NCBI GenBank assembly: GCA_002299495.1
Contig: DBNZ01000093.1
Coordinates: forward strand, 1,067 to 10,059
Length of the DNA stretch: 8,993 nt
Source of the DNA: Methylococcaceae bacterium UBA659
GTDB lineage: Bacteria; Pseudomonadota; Gammaproteobacteria; Methylococcales; Methylomonadaceae
Reading direction: 5' to 3'
The notes beneath the pieces are model-generated. The model had not been told where the DNA came from. It made no database searches and saw only the letters and a list, made by a program, of their open reading frames with translations. Positions within the stretch are counted from its first letter, which is position 1; every line of letters begins with the position of its first letter. Positions 1-5,440 of the stretch are shown here, piece after piece. The position numbers were made by a program, and so were the translations under genes.

Positions 1-1343
1 CGTTTGGGCTGGGCGTTCCGTGGCTGTATGTCAGCCTGCATGACTATGGCTTCGTGCCACCGTTGGAGGCGGTGGGTATCACCGCTTTGTTCGTGGCGTT
101 CTGGGCGTTGTTCCCAGCCGTGGCGGGCTGGTTGGCGGTGAAGACGCGCGGCAACAAGGGGGTGGTCATGGTGCCGTTGTTGTGGGTGTTGATTGAATAT
201 GGCCGCGGTTATTGGCTGTTGAACGGTTTCCCCTGGCTGTTAGTGGCTTATTCGCAGTTGGAAACGCCGCTGGCCGGGTATATCCCGATTATTGGCGCCT
301 ATGGCACGAGCTTTTTGTTGGCCTTGACGGCGACCTTGATCGCCTATTTTCTGCGCAGAAAACCCAGTCGACCGCTAACGGCCGGCGTGGTGGTCGGCAT
401 CTGGCTGTTGGGTTGGAGCTTGCAACAAGTGTCGTGGACCCAGCCCATCGGCGCACCTATCCAAACGGTGATGATCCAGGGCAACATCAGACAAGACCAA
501 AAATGGCGGCCGGAAAACCGCATTGAGACCTTGCGGTTGTACAAAAACATGACCGCCCAAAACTGGGGGGCGGATGTGATTATTTGGCCAGAGACGGCCA
601 TCCCGGCTTACTTGTCGCAAGTCGACGAGCATTTTTTGCAGCCGTTGCGGCAACAAGCCTTGCAACACGGCAGCGATTTGGTGGTCGGCTTGCCGGTTGA
701 GGGGCAGGCGGAGGGGGAGGTCTACAACGCCGTCATCACCTTGGGCAAAACCCCAGGCATGTACAAAAAGAACCACTTGCTGCCGTTTGGCGAATACATG
801 CCGTTGCAGCCGTTTTCCGGTTGGGTGTTGCAAAACTTGCATATCGACATGGGCGAATTTACCCCTGGCGGCAACCGGCAGCCGTTGTTGCAGGCGGGCG
901 GCTATCCGTTCATCACCACCATTTGCTACGAGGCGGCTTTTGGCGATGCGGGCCTGCATGGCTTGCCGGAGGCCGCTTATTTGGTCAACGTGACCAACGA
1001 CGCCTGGTTCGGCGATTCTTGGCAACCGCATCAGCATTTGCAGATCGCCCGTATGCGTGCGTTGGAAACCGGGCGCTATATGCTGCGTTCGACCAACACC
1101 GGCGTGACGGCGGTGATCGGGCCGGACGGCAAGGTGCAGGCGTCGACCCCCCTTTTCACGACGACGGTGTTAACAGCCGACATTGTGCCGATGGGTGGCA
1201 TGACCCCTTATGCCCATTGGGGCGATAAACCGATTATGGCGTTGATGTTGATGGTTTTTCTGGTGTTGTTCGGCCATGACCGGTATACCCGGTGGCGGGC
1301 GCTTCAGGCGGATAAAAAGTTAGGGGTTCACGTCGTTGAATAG
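1..1343 (+). CDS. lnt: Apolipoprotein N-acyltransferase Lnt, 5'-truncated by window edge
   Basis: Lnt transfers an acyl chain from phospholipid to the N-terminal cysteine of apolipoproteins at the periplasmic face of the inner membrane, the last step of lipoprotein maturation. The frame is open to the left edge (first full codon at 3), so the GTG at 54 is not the start. 446 residues are visible, against 512 in E. coli. Several hydrophobic segments come first, then a nitrilase-like (CN hydrolase) domain, then a last membrane segment (PIMALMLMVFLVLFG) and a short basic tail. The expected catalytic triad is present: Glu in IIWPETAIP (codon 591-593), Lys in YKKNHLLPFGE (codon 768-770) and Cys in ICYEAAF (codon 924-926). 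Their spacing matches E. coli E267/K335/C387 with an offset of 70-79 residues, so about 70 residues lie off the window. NVTNDAWFGDS and RSTNTGVTAVIGPDG are further family blocks. The 3' end overlaps msrB tail to tail. Confidence 0.96.
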   Translation, partial: FGLGVPWLYVSLHDYGFVPPLEAVGITALFVAFWALFPAVAGWLAVKTRGNKGVVMVPLLWVLIEYGRGYWLLNGFPWLLVAYSQLETPLAGYIPIIGAYGTSFLLALTATLIAYFLRRKPSRPLTAGVVVGIWLLGWSLQQVSWTQPIGAPIQTVMIQGNIRQDQKWRPENRIETLRLYKNMTAQNWGADVIIWPETAIPAYLSQVDEHFLQPLRQQALQHGSDLVVGLPVEGQAEGEVYNAVITLGKTPGMYKKNHLLPFGEYMPLQPFSGWVLQNLHIDMGEFTPGGNRQPLLQAGGYPFITTICYEAAFGDAGLHGLPEAAYLVNVTNDAWFGDSWQPHQHLQIARMRALETGRYMLRSTNTGVTAVIGPDGKVQASTPLFTTTVLTADIVPMGGMTPYAHWGDKPIMALMLMVFLVLFGHDRYTRWRALQADKKLGVHVVE

Positions 1344-1883
1344 CTCTAGGAATTCGCCATAGCCGGCCGCCGCCATTTCTGCCACCGGGATAAAGCGTAG
1401 GGCGGCCGAGTTTATGCAATAACGCAGACCGTACGGTTGCGGGCCGTCGTTAAACACATGCCCTAAATGCGAACCGCCAAACCGGCTACGGATTTCGGTG
1501 CGGGGGAAAACCAGCAAAAAATCCTTTTTTTCCACGATATTTTCCTGGACCAGCGGTTTGGTAAAGCTAGGCCAACCGGTGCCGGAATCATATTTGTCTT
1601 TGGCAGAAAACAACGGTTCGCCGGTGACCACGTCCACATAAATGCCAGCACGCTTTTCGTTCCAGTAGGCGTTGTTGAATGGCGGCTCGGTAGCTTCTTT
1701 TTGGGTCACCTTGTATTGCAACGGTGACAGCGTTTTTTTCAGGACATCGTCAGGGGGTTTGCTGTAACGATGGATGGGGGTTTTGTTGGGGTCGCCCGAG
1801 GTCTGTTGGCTGTCATCGGCCTGCCCGCTGCTGGCCGACAAGGTAGCAAGCAGAATAATAATTCTGGATAGATAGTTTTTCAT
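1320..1883 (-). CDS. msrB: Exported peptide-methionine (R)-S-oxide reductase MsrB, single-cysteine form
   Basis: MsrB reduces the R epimer of methionine sulfoxide in oxidised proteins. The 187-residue product opens with a basic n-region and a hydrophobic core (RIIILLATLSA), with likely signal peptidase cleavage after SGQA (residue 22), so it is predicted to be periplasmic. The MsrB domain follows: YKVTQKEATEPPF, GIYVDVVTGEPLFS, DKYDSGTGWPSF, RSRFGGSHLGHVF and RYCINSAALRFIP. The catalytic Cys is C156 in RYCIN. The two CxxC zinc motifs of zinc-type MsrBs are absent, and the usual recycling Cys in SGCGWPSF is Thr (T102). C156 is in fact the only cysteine in the protein. The ATG at 1881-1883 has only a weak purine-rich Shine-Dalgarno, but it is the start that gives a good signal peptide. 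The stop lies inside the end of lnt. The gene is divergent from the small exported protein at 2109. Confidence 0.95.
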   Translation of the reverse strand: MKNYLSRIIILLATLSASSGQADDSQQTSGDPNKTPIHRYSKPPDDVLKKTLSPLQYKVTQKEATEPPFNNAYWNEKRAGIYVDVVTGEPLFSAKDKYDSGTGWPSFTKPLVQENIVEKKDFLLVFPRTEIRSRFGGSHLGHVFNDGPQPYGLRYCINSAALRFIPVAEMAAAGYGEFLELFNDVNP

Positions 1884-1932
1884 GGTTTTCAGGTGATTTT
1901 TTTGATAAAACGGCCGCCTAAGCGGGGCATGG

Positions 1933-1952
1933 TGGGTAATGGATGTTACCCA
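1933..1952. repeat. Inverted repeat in the msrB / 2109-gene divergent spacer
   Basis: TGGGTAA (1933-1939) and TTACCCA (1946-1952) form a perfect 7-bp stem with a 6-base loop. There is no T-run on either side, so it is not a Rho-independent terminator. It lies about 50 bp upstream of the msrB start and could be an operator or a leader hairpin in the msrB transcript. Its function is unknown. Confidence 0.4.
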
Positions 1953-1972
1953 AATTTCAATCGGATCGGTTT

Positions 1973-1992
1973 TTTATCACGAATTTATCACG
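1973..1992. repeat. Tandem 9-bp direct repeat, 11-bp period
   Basis: TTTATCACG occurs at 1973-1981 and again at 1984-1992, separated by AA. The 11-bp spacing is about one helical turn, so both copies face the same side of the DNA, as paired regulator sites often do. It sits in the 225-bp divergent spacer between msrB and the gene at 2109. No regulator is identified. The rest of the spacer (1884-2108) shows no coding signal and no convincing -35/-10 pair that I would defend. Confidence 0.35.
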
Positions 1993-2100
1993 CGGTTAAC
2001 TTTAAGGCCATCTGGCGTTGGGTAGCCTCCAGTCAAACCGGCCGCTGCACCGGACATAAAAAGCAGCGATACGAGTCTTTCCCAAAACTTCAGACAGCGC

Positions 2101-2106
2101 AAGGAA
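2101..2106 (+). promoter_or_regulatory. Ribosome binding site that fixes the start at 2109
   Basis: AAGGAA immediately precedes ATG at 2109, slightly closer to it than is ideal. The same frame is open further upstream, to an ATG at 1893, but that stretch lacks a Shine-Dalgarno and encodes no signal-like sequence. The 2109 start gives a textbook signal peptide instead. Confidence 0.6.
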
Positions 2107-2108
2107 TT

Positions 2109-2564
2109 ATGAAAAAAATCAGCCTTATTTTTTTAGTTACCCTGATCGGTTTTGCCCCGGTTGCCCATGCTCAAGGGACGGAGGAAACCGACCCTGGCTT
2201 TGTCCTATTGGATGTTTTGCTGTACCGGCCTTTAGGTTTGGCGGTAACGCTGGTGGGCGCCAGCCTTTTTATAGCGATGAGCCCCCTTACGGCCTTAGCG
2301 GCTATACCCGAACCGCATGACTCGTTTGAGAAACTCAGTAAGATTTTAGTGATTGCCCCAGCCACAAATACCTTTGTCAGGTCGATAGGCAATAGGAAAT
2401 TTGTGGTTGATTCGCCCGATTATTTAAAAAAGCCAGCGGCGCCGGCCAATGTCGCCCAACCGCAGGCCATTCTACCAAAACCCTTGCTTAAACCATCGCC
2501 CCCCGTGGCGCCGAGCATACCAAGACCTATGCAACCCAGCCCCGGCGCAGGTATGCATCCTTAA
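2109..2564 (+). CDS. Small exported membrane-associated protein with proline-rich tail, unknown function
   Basis: This is a 151-residue protein that I cannot assign to a function. It starts MKKISLIFLVTLIGFAPVAHA, a signal peptide with likely cleavage after AHA (residue 21). A second hydrophobic stretch follows (PLGLAVTLVGASLFIAMSPLTALA, split here as PLGLAVTLVGAS and LFIAMSPLTALA), which may anchor the mature protein in the inner membrane. The middle contains TNTFVRSIGNRKF, and the last 45 or so residues are rich in Pro and Ala (for example LLKPSPPVAPSIPRP) and probably disordered. The arrangement (signal peptide, RPLGLAVTLVG-type helix, FVRSIG-type motif) is one I recall from small conserved proteins sometimes labelled multidrug transporter. 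Nothing in the sequence supports transport, and that label would be unsafe. The gene reads in the same direction as the YebC-family gene 176 bp downstream, but that gene has its own promoter. Confidence 0.72.
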   Translation: MKKISLIFLVTLIGFAPVAHAQGTEETDPGFVLLDVLLYRPLGLAVTLVGASLFIAMSPLTALAAIPEPHDSFEKLSKILVIAPATNTFVRSIGNRKFVVDSPDYLKKPAAPANVAQPQAILPKPLLKPSPPVAPSIPRPMQPSPGAGMHP

Positions 2565-2660
2565 ACGGGGTTTCTGCTTTTCGCCCACTGTAAGAAAACC
2601 GCCAGAGGTGGTCGCAATCCCACTAAATAAAGAGCAATGACGGCGATGCTTGGCTTGGTC

Positions 2661-2689
2661 TTGAACGCGGGTTTAAGGTTTCTTATAAA
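2661..2689 (+). promoter_or_regulatory. Sigma70-like promoter for the YebC-family gene
   Basis: TTGAAC (2661-2666) and TATAAA (2684-2689) are separated by exactly 17 bp. This predicts a transcription start near 2696 and a leader of about 45 nt before the ATG at 2741. It is the best-matching promoter in the window. The remainder of the 2565-2740 spacer shows no coding signal and no clear terminator for the preceding gene. Confidence 0.65.
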
Positions 2690-2740
2690 AATCGAAACCG
2701 GTAAAATCACGCATTTTATTGTTAGTGGAGCAATCAACCT

Positions 2741-3457
2741 ATGGGTAGAGCCTATCAAAATCGCAAAGTGTCCATGGCCAAAACGGCTGCGGCCAAGACC
2801 AAGGTCTACAGCAAATATGGCCGCGAAATCTATGTCAGTGCCAAATCGGGGGGGGGCGACCCGACCGGAAACTTGACTTTGCGGGGCCTGATTGAACGTG
2901 CGAAGAAAGACCAAGTGCCTAGCCATGTGATCGAAAAGGCCATCGAAAAGGCGAAAGGCGGGGGTGGCGAGGATTTTGCGCCGGCCCGTTATGAAGGCTA
3001 CGGCCCCGGTGGTTGCAAAGTGATTGTCGATTGCCTGACCGACAACCCCAACCGCACTTTCGGGGACGTGCGCCTGTGTTTTACCAAAACCAAAAGTAAA
3101 ATCGGCACGCCCGGCACGGTGCTCCACATGTTTGACCATGCCGCCATCTTGGGATTTAATCACGATGACGAAGACGCGGTGCTAGAAGCGCTGTTGATGG
3201 CGGATGTCGATGCCACGGATATTGAGAATGAAGACGGCAAGATCACCGTGTTTACCCCGCCCGCCGACTACCTCAAGGCCAAACAAGCCTTGGCCGATGC
3301 TTTTTCAGACCTTGATTTTGAAGTCGACGAAATCCAGTTTTTACCGAAAGGCGTTACACCCATCAGCGGCGATGATTTGGCTCTGTTTGAAAAATTCATG
3401 GATATGCTGAATGAGTTGGATGACGTGCAAAATATTTACCATGATGCCGAGTTTTAA
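2741..3457 (+). CDS. yebC: YebC/PmpR (TACO1) family protein, YeeN-like subtype
   Basis: The 238-residue protein belongs to the YebC/TACO1 family. It is closer to E. coli YeeN (also 238 residues, as I recall it) than to YebC: it begins MGRAYQN rather than MAGHSKW, and shares KVYSKYGREIY, IERAKKDQVPSHVIEKAI, KAKGGGGEDF, RYEGYGPGG, DNPNRTFGDVR, GTPGTVLHMFD and a C-terminal LNELDDVQNIYHD. Members are usually annotated as transcriptional regulators. More recent work, from memory, links the family to ribosomes and to relief of stalling at proline-rich stretches, as for mitochondrial TACO1, so the regulator label should be held loosely. GGAG at 2727-2730 supports ATG 2741, although its 10-base spacing is long. 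An in-frame ATG at residue 12 (MAKTAAAKTK) is an alternative, but the MGR start matches the family. The gene contains a run of nine G at codons 36-39. Confidence 0.93.
   Translation: MGRAYQNRKVSMAKTAAAKTKVYSKYGREIYVSAKSGGGDPTGNLTLRGLIERAKKDQVPSHVIEKAIEKAKGGGGEDFAPARYEGYGPGGCKVIVDCLTDNPNRTFGDVRLCFTKTKSKIGTPGTVLHMFDHAAILGFNHDDEDAVLEALLMADVDATDIENEDGKITVFTPPADYLKAKQALADAFSDLDFEVDEIQFLPKGVTPISGDDLALFEKFMDMLNELDDVQNIYHDAEF
2848..2856 (+). repeat. G9 homopolymer inside the YebC-family gene
   Basis: Nine consecutive G span the end of Ser36 and Gly37-Gly39. Loss of one G would put a TGA at 2874-2876 in frame, and gain of one G would put a TGA at 2893-2895 in frame, so either single-base slip truncates the protein within about 20 codons. 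As given, the frame is intact. Confidence 0.9.
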
Positions 3458-3478
3458 GGAAACTTAAGCACCATTAGA

Positions 3479-3508
3479 CTGCGCTCATGCCCTAAATAGC
3501 GCAGGGCA
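3479..3508 (+). repeat. Two mutually exclusive hairpins after the YebC-family gene
   Basis: CTGCGCT (3479-3485) pairs perfectly with AGCGCAG (3498-3504). TGCCCT (3488-3493) pairs perfectly with AGGGCA (3503-3508). The two stems interleave, so only one, or a pseudoknot-like fold, can form. There is no T-run, so neither is an intrinsic terminator. The element starts 22 bases after the stop codon and may stabilise the transcript's 3' end. Function unknown. Confidence 0.4.
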
Positions 3509-3537
3509 CGAGTACCCTAAAAACGGCACGAGGTACC
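3505..3537. repeat. Imperfect direct repeat, 20-bp period
   Basis: GGCACGAGTACC (3505-3516) and GGCACGAGGTACC (3525-3537) differ by one inserted G. They start 20 bp apart, roughly two helical turns. CCCTAAA also occurs twice close by (3490-3496 and 3515-3521). This may be a paired protein-binding site or relics of a degraded repeat. Confidence 0.35.
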
Positions 3538-3555
3538 AGTGGTTAGCCCGGCGCG

Positions 3556-3577
3556 AACGCCAGCGGCGCGTTTCTTT
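3556..3577 (+). terminator. Possible Rho-independent terminator of the YebC-family gene
   Basis: AACGC (3556-3560) and GCGTT (3568-3572) form a 5-bp stem around a 7-base loop, inside a very GC-rich stretch, followed by a T-rich end (TTTCTTT, 3571-3577). The stem is short and the T-tract is interrupted. The position, about 100 bp past the stop and before the secretion operon, is sensible. Weak to moderate call. Confidence 0.35.
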
Positions 3578-3579
3578 AT

Positions 3580-3590
3580 GCCCTTAGGGC
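3580..3590. repeat. Dyad GCCC-TTA-GGGC
   Basis: GCCCTTAGGGC is a 4-bp dyad around TTA. It shares the core CCTTAGG with a second dyad at 3668-3680, 89 bp downstream. Two dyads with a common core upstream of one operon could bind the same regulator, but the core is short enough to recur by chance. Part of the same spacer is another dyad, CTAAA-A-TTTAG, at 3622-3632. Confidence 0.3.
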
Positions 3591-3662
3591 GCTGTGCTGG
3601 TCGGGTTTAACAGAACCTAAGCTAAAATTTAGTCCTTGTGATGCAAACTTCCGGTTGTGTTG

Positions 3663-3680
3663 TAGAATTGCCTTAGGCAA
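3663..3680 (+). promoter_or_regulatory. Weak -10-like element and dyad upstream of the secretion operon
   Basis: TAGAAT (3663-3668) matches the -10 consensus at five of six bases, but no good -35 lies 16-18 bp upstream; TTGTGA at 3636-3641 is 21 bp away. The dyad TTGCC-TTA-GGCAA (3668-3680) would cover the predicted transcription start, which would suit a repressor site. Another -10-like hexamer, TAAAAT, lies at 3623-3628. The operon promoter is probably somewhere in 3600-3680, but I cannot place it firmly. Confidence 0.25.
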
Positions 3681-3701
3681 GGCCTTCTGCGGCTTGTTTT
3701 T
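3678..3701 (+). terminator. Terminator-like hairpin just before the secretion operon
   Basis: CAAG-g-CC (3678-3684, one bulged G) pairs with GGCTTG (3691-3696) around a 6-base loop and runs straight into five T (3697-3701). This is the shape of an intrinsic terminator. It ends only 23 bases before the ATG at 3725, which leaves no room for a promoter between them. If it works, it must be either leaky or an attenuator read through under some condition. Confidence 0.4.
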
Positions 3702-3724
3702 ACTATTCCAAAAACCCAGCCCCT

Positions 3725-5440
3725 ATGTATCCGCCCAAATCAGAACTAGCCCGAGCTATCCATTACTGCCGCCATTCTTTTCAATCCACCGCCGTTTTTA
3801 GCCTGTTCATCAATTTATTGATGTTGTTGCCGGCTATCTACATGATGCAGGTATACGACCGGGTGCTATCCAGTGGCAGCACCTCAACCTTGATGATGTT
3901 GACCTTGCTGGCGGTATTTTTGTTTGGCGTTTTAGGGGCATTGGAATGGATAAGGTCACAAATTTTGATCAGGGTCAGCACCCGGTTTGACTGGTTGCTA
4001 AATGAACGATTGTATCATTTGCTGTTCCGGCAGGCCTTGCAGAGTGGCGGGAAAAGTAGCGTACAGCCGCTAAGCGATTTGTTGGTGCTGCGGCAATTTT
4101 TGACAGGCAATGGTTTGTTTGCCTTTTTTGATGCGCCTTGGTTACCCGTTTATATCGGCTTGCTGTTCTTGTTCCACCCAAGTTTTGGCGCGGTGGCCAT
4201 TTTTTCCGCCATTTTTCTGATCATATTGGCCATTTGGAATGAACGCGCAACCCACGATGAATTGGAGCAAGCCAACAAAGTCTCGGTGGAAAATTCCAAT
4301 ATCACCGCCCGAAACTTACGCAATGCCGAAGTGGCGCATGCCTTAGGCATGGTGCCTAACCTATTGGCGCGTTGGCAAACTAAGCAACAGCAGTTGATCT
4401 TGTTACAGGCGGTCGCCAGCGAAAAAGCCGGCCTGATAGCGGCCTTGTCGAAAACATACCGGATCACCATACAGTCCCTAGTCTTGGGTTTGGGAGCTTG
4501 GTTGGCCATCGACAAACAAATTAGCCCTGGCGTGATGATTGGCGGGTCAATTTTGTTGGGCCGGGCCTTAGCGCCCATAGACCTGATGATTGCCAGCTGG
4601 AAGCAATTTTTATCGGCCAGGACCGCTTACGACCGTCTGGATACCCTGCTAGGACAGTTCCCGGTCGAGCCAGAGCGCATGCCCTTGCCTAAGCCTAAGG
4701 GGGCGGTGCGGGCGGAGCAGGCCGTGGTGGTTCCGCCAGGTTCCAAAGTTGCCGTTATCAAAGCCATCAGCTTTACCATCCAGCCTGGCACTTTTGTCGC
4801 CTTGATTGGCGCCAGCGCCTCCGGCAAGTCCTCATTGGCCCGGGCCATGTTGGGCATCTGGCCGGTCGCCAATGGCGTCATGCGTTTGGACGGCGCTAAC
4901 GTCAGCCAATATGACCGTGACCTGATGGGTCAATACATCGGTTATTTGCCTCAAGATATCGAGCTGTTTGATGGCACTATTGCTGAGAATGTCGCCCGTT
5001 TTGGCGAAGTTGACAGCAATAAGGTGGTCGCGGCCGCACAATTGGCCGGGGTCCACGAAATGATCCTGCAACTGCCACAGGGTTACGACACCGAAATCGG
5101 TGGCGCGGGCGGCATTTTGTCGGCTGGGCAACGCCAGCGGGTGGGTTTGGCCCGCGCCATCTACGGCGAACCGGTTTTGATCATTTTGGACGAACCTAAC
5201 TCTAATTTGGATGACGTCGGCGAACAGGCCTTGGCCAAGGCGTTGGCACAATTAAAACAGCGCGGCGCCACCATCATTGTCATCACCCACCGGGTGGGCA
5301 TCTTAAATCTGGTTGACCGCATCATGGTATTGAACGAAGGCGCTTTACTGCTCGATGGCCCGCGTGATGAGGTGTTGGCGAAATTAAGCCAGCGCCCAAT
5401 CCAGCAAGCCATTCCAACGCAACAGGGAGGAGTACTCTGA
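3725..5440 (+). CDS. prtD: Type I secretion ABC transporter (permease/ATPase), PrtD/HasD family
   Basis: This inner-membrane half-transporter powers one-step export of a protein substrate from cytoplasm to exterior. The 571-residue protein has a transmembrane domain (about 20-310, opening with the family block INLLMLLPAIYMMQVYDRVL) and a C-terminal ATPase domain. Visible motifs are Walker A GASASGKS (362-369), Q-loop Gln410 (YLPQDIELF), signature LSAGQ (465-469), Walker B VLIILDEP with Asp489/Glu490, and the H-loop His522 (VITHR). There is no N-terminal C39 peptidase or C39-like domain, so it groups with protease/hemophore/lipase exporters rather than bacteriocin or HlyB types. LSAGQ in place of LSGGQ is a mild variation. 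ATG 3725 has a poor Shine-Dalgarno. It is the only possible start upstream of the first membrane segment, because the frame is closed by TAG at 3674-3676 with no ATG, GTG or TTG between. The stop overlaps the next start (TGATG). Confidence 0.95.
   Translation: MYPPKSELARAIHYCRHSFQSTAVFSLFINLLMLLPAIYMMQVYDRVLSSGSTSTLMMLTLLAVFLFGVLGALEWIRSQILIRVSTRFDWLLNERLYHLLFRQALQSGGKSSVQPLSDLLVLRQFLTGNGLFAFFDAPWLPVYIGLLFLFHPSFGAVAIFSAIFLIILAIWNERATHDELEQANKVSVENSNITARNLRNAEVAHALGMVPNLLARWQTKQQQLILLQAVASEKAGLIAALSKTYRITIQSLVLGLGAWLAIDKQISPGVMIGGSILLGRALAPIDLMIASWKQFLSARTAYDRLDTLLGQFPVEPERMPLPKPKGAVRAEQAVVVPPGSKVAVIKAISFTIQPGTFVALIGASASGKSSLARAMLGIWPVANGVMRLDGANVSQYDRDLMGQYIGYLPQDIELFDGTIAENVARFGEVDSNKVVAAAQLAGVHEMILQLPQGYDTEIGGAGGILSAGQRQRVGLARAIYGEPVLIILDEPNSNLDDVGEQALAKALAQLKQRGATIIVITHRVGILNLVDRIMVLNEGALLLDGPRDEVLAKLSQRPIQQAIPTQQGGVL
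5425..5432 (+). promoter_or_regulatory. Strong ribosome binding site for the adaptor gene
   Basis: GGGAGGAG lies inside the last codons of the ABC gene, 7 bases before the ATG at 5440. It is a near-perfect anti-Shine-Dalgarno match, far stronger than the site at the ABC gene. The adaptor may therefore be translated more efficiently than the transporter. Confidence 0.7.

Noticed and set aside
54..56. GTG as start codon of lnt
   Set aside because: The frame is open to the window edge with Lnt-like sequence (LGVPWLYVSLHDYG) just upstream, so the gene is truncated by the edge rather than starting here.
375..1037. 220-codon open frame on the minus strand inside lnt
   Set aside because: It is antisense to well-conserved Lnt coding sequence, including the catalytic blocks. 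It has no recognisable domain or Shine-Dalgarno, so it is a frame shadow.
1893..2108. N-terminal extension of the small exported protein from ATG 1893
   Set aside because: The extension has no Shine-Dalgarno and no sensible protein character. The ATG at 2109 has AAGGAA and yields a normal signal peptide.
2561..3163. 200-codon open frame on the minus strand over the YebC-family gene
   Set aside because: The opposite strand carries clear family motifs through the same interval, and the antisense product resembles nothing.
3579..3611. ATG at 3579 followed by a 10-codon frame as a leader peptide
   Set aside because: It has no Shine-Dalgarno, sits inside a dyad and overlaps the possible terminator T-tract. 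It is too short to support.
5101..5130. LSAGQ signature of the ABC transporter as a sign of a dead ATPase
   Set aside because: Walker A, Walker B Glu490, Q-loop Gln410 and His522 are all intact, and Ala or Pro at this signature position is tolerated in PrtD-like proteins.
4832..5251. 139-codon minus-strand frame within the ABC gene
   Set aside because: It covers the Walker A to Walker B region of the transporter in reverse. Frame shadow.
3725..5440. Reading the ABC transporter as a bacteriocin or peptide exporter
   Set aside because: There is no N-terminal C39 cysteine peptidase. The protein starts directly with the PrtD-type membrane domain, and no small leader-peptide gene is nearby.
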